Source: Clostridiales bacterium (GTDB lineage Bacteria > Bacillota > Clostridia > Oscillospirales > Oscillospiraceae). From it: DNA of 6,515 nt. A model generated the notes under the pieces. It had not been told where the DNA came from. It saw only the letters and a program-made list of their open reading frames with translations, and searched no databases. Below are positions 5,187 to 6,515 of the stretch, one piece after another. Positions within the stretch are counted from its first letter, which is position 1. Every line of letters begins with the position of its first letter. A program made the position numbers and the translations under genes. The stretch is from contig JAJPXR010000099.1 of the NCBI GenBank assembly GCA_021205375.1, positions 1-6,515 of the forward strand, written 5' to 3'.

Positions 5187-5235
5187 AAAAAATACCCCTG
5201 ACGTGGCCGCAGAAAACGAGACCGCGTCAGGGGTA
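5187..5235 (-). terminator. Strong Rho-independent terminator of the ROK gene
   Basis: Perfect 11-bp arms TACCCCTGACG (5193-5203) and CGTCAGGGGTA (5225-5235) are followed on the minus strand by TTTTTT (5192-5187). It lies 41 nt after the ROK regulator's stop and separates it from the reductase-symporter operon. The rest of 5085-5276 shows no convincing gene. Confidence 0.9.
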
Positions 5236-5276
5236 CTTGCGCCCGGCCCGGAGGGGACCGGACAGGAGAAGAAAAC

Positions 5277-6401
5277 TCAGATGCTGTCGATGAAGTCAGA
5301 GATGAAGTGCAGCGCCACGCCCACGCAGGTGGACCAGCTCAAGTCGCGGGACAGCTTCAGGAAGTCGCCGGTGGTCTCGAAGGAGCTGATGTTGCGCAGC
5401 CGGAACCGCAGGTCGTCCAGGTAGGGGCCCATGAAGTGGGCCAGCACGCCGCCCAGGATGATGTCGCAGTCCAGCACCATGCGGATGTTGTTGATGCCGA
5501 TGGCCAGGTGGTCCAGGTAGTCGCTCCAAATCTTCTGGTACTCGGTGTTGCCGGCCTCCAGCGCCTCGAAGAACTCTTCACGGGTGATGCCCAGGTCGGA
5601 GGAGATGCGGGCGGTGGAGCAGTATGCCTCCAGGCAGCCGCGGCGTCCGCAAAGGCACCGCTGCCCGCCGGGGACGATGCACATATGGCCGAACTCGCCG
5701 CTGTGGTGGTGGCGGCCCATGTAGCGCACGCCGTCCAGCAGCACTGCGCCGCCCACGCCCCGCTGGATGGAGAGATAGACCATGTTGTCGTGTTCCTGGT
5801 GGTTCCACCATTCGGCCACGCCGCCGGCGTTGGCGTCGTTTTCCACGAAGCAGGGATAGGGGATGTGCTCCGTCAGCTTGGCGATGGAGATGTCCTTGGA
5901 GGACAGGGTGCGGGAGAGGGTGACGATGCCCCGGTCGATGTCGGGGATGCCGGGCAGGGCGATGCCCACCCCCAGCAGACGGCTGCGGTCGATCTCATTG
6001 CTGTCCAGGAAGGACTCCAACTGGCTGCCGATCTCCTGGAAATAGGCGTCGCTGTCCTCAAAGTCGTGGGCGATGGTCTTTTGCGCTATCACCTTGGCCC
6101 GCAGGTCGATGCAGACGATGTGGATGTGGTAGTTAGAGAGCATGATGCCCACGCTGTACTTGACGTTGGAGGCCACGCCAATGGCCCGGGGCTTCCGCCC
6201 GCCGGTGGAGTCGAAGGTGCCCTGGGTCTCCAACAGGCCGACCTCCTGCAATTCTTTCAGGTTCTGGCCCACGGTGGGCAGACTCAGGTTCAGCGAGTGG
6301 GCCACGTCCTGCTTGGTGACAGGAGTATCGGAGGGGTAGATATAGCGGAAAACCCGGTTGCGGTTTTGTCTCCGAAGCTCAGCGGTGTTATAGGTCGGCA
6401 T
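5277..6401 (-). CDS. ROK-family transcriptional regulator (NagC/XylR-like)
   Basis: The protein has 374 aa. Residues about 8-62 form a winged helix-turn-helix (RRQNRNRVFRYI, VTKQDVAHSLNLSLPTVGQNLKELQEVGLL). Residues about 80-374 form the ROK sugar-binding fold: LGVGIALPGIPD (143-154), ENDANAGGVAEW (187-198), GVGGAVLLDG (215-224), and the GEFGHM...CLCGRRGCLE zinc signature with H239, C249, C251 and C256. The kinase phosphate motif DIGGT is absent (SVGIMLSN instead, 83-90), so it should be a sugar-sensing repressor or activator rather than a kinase. The start at 6401 has AAAGGA 9 nt upstream. It has its own terminator and lies upstream of the operon with the 17-bp palindrome, which it may control. 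The effector is not predictable from sequence; sugars or sugar phosphates are usual for the family. Confidence 0.92.
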   Translation of the reverse strand: MPTYNTAELRRQNRNRVFRYIYPSDTPVTKQDVAHSLNLSLPTVGQNLKELQEVGLLETQGTFDSTGGRKPRAIGVASNVKYSVGIMLSNYHIHIVCIDLRAKVIAQKTIAHDFEDSDAYFQEIGSQLESFLDSNEIDRSRLLGVGIALPGIPDIDRGIVTLSRTLSSKDISIAKLTEHIPYPCFVENDANAGGVAEWWNHQEHDNMVYLSIQRGVGGAVLLDGVRYMGRHHHSGEFGHMCIVPGGQRCLCGRRGCLEAYCSTARISSDLGITREEFFEALEAGNTEYQKIWSDYLDHLAIGINNIRMVLDCDIILGGVLAHFMGPYLDDLRFRLRNISSFETTGDFLKLSRDLSWSTCVGVALHFISDFIDSI

Positions 6402-6455
6402 TTGTCATCATCCTTTGCATAAAATTGTAGTATCGTTGGGGGAGAATCATAGAAT

Positions 6456-6481
6456 AAATAGAACTGTCCAAGGGTCTATTT
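6456..6481. repeat. Inverted repeat upstream of the ROK gene (possible autoregulatory operator)
   Basis: Perfect 7-bp arms AAATAGA (6456-6462) and TCTATTT (6475-6481) enclose 12 bp, centred about 67 bp before the ROK start. The 6402-6515 stretch is AT-rich intergenic DNA with no gene visible. I see no confident -35/-10 pair. The repeat is not the same sequence as the 17-bp palindrome at 5040-5056. Confidence 0.3.
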
Positions 6482-6515
6482 GATTTCTTTTAGAAAAGTG
6501 CCTATACACTTATAT

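Noticed and set aside
5092..5424. Plus-strand 110-codon open frame starting in the intergenic region
   Set aside because: It runs through the ROK terminator and into the antisense of the ROK gene; no ribosome binding site or domain.
5307..6422. Plus-strand 371-codon open frame
   Set aside because: Antisense to the ROK regulator, rich in A, V, G, H and D, with no domain or credible ribosome binding site.

Overview
The window looks like a GC-rich, spore-forming gut-type Clostridia (Oscillospiraceae/Ruminococcaceae-like). The evidence is a SigG (forespore sigma factor) N-terminus, an ICE-type replication module of the kind common in gut Firmicutes, and strong AGGAGG-type ribosome binding sites. 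This placement is an inference from protein families, not a database result. Every gene I support is on the minus strand, so transcription runs from high to low coordinates.

Right half (about 2878-6515), chromosomal backbone: a ROK-family transcriptional regulator (5277-6401) ends in a strong intrinsic terminator (5187-5235). Next comes a promoter overlapped by a perfect 17-bp inverted repeat (5040-5056). This drives a two-gene operon: an RmlD-type NAD(P)-dependent sugar-nucleotide reductase (4176-5015), whose stop overlaps the start of a glutamate/aspartate-type cation symporter (2878-4176). A GC hairpin (2809-2839) follows the symporter.

Middle (about 2400-2770): a sporulation sigma factor gene, sigG, begins with a SigmaF-like promoter and an intact N-terminus. 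The SigG sequence stops abruptly after residue 97, inside region 2.3, and reads three foreign residues into a stop codon. Regions 2.4, 3 and 4 are absent.

Left half (1 to about 2409), mobile element running off the left edge: it carries a possible Cys-rich small ORF, a 201-aa protein with putative HNH-associated helical repeats, a terminator-like hairpin, a 64-aa four-Cys protein, a phage/ICE-type winged-helix replication initiator, and a DnaC/IstB-type AAA+ helicase loader cut by the window edge. Initiator and loader are translationally coupled (ATGA). The initiator gene contains seven 15-bp iteron-like repeats beside an AT-rich tract with two further direct repeats, an arrangement like the lambda origin inside gene O.

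Most notable reading: an integrative element has inserted into sigG, on the same strand and behind a SigmaF-like promoter. This could be a simple knock-out, or a skin-like element whose excision rebuilds sigG. The second sigG half, the recombinase and the other att site lie outside the window, so the choice cannot be made here.
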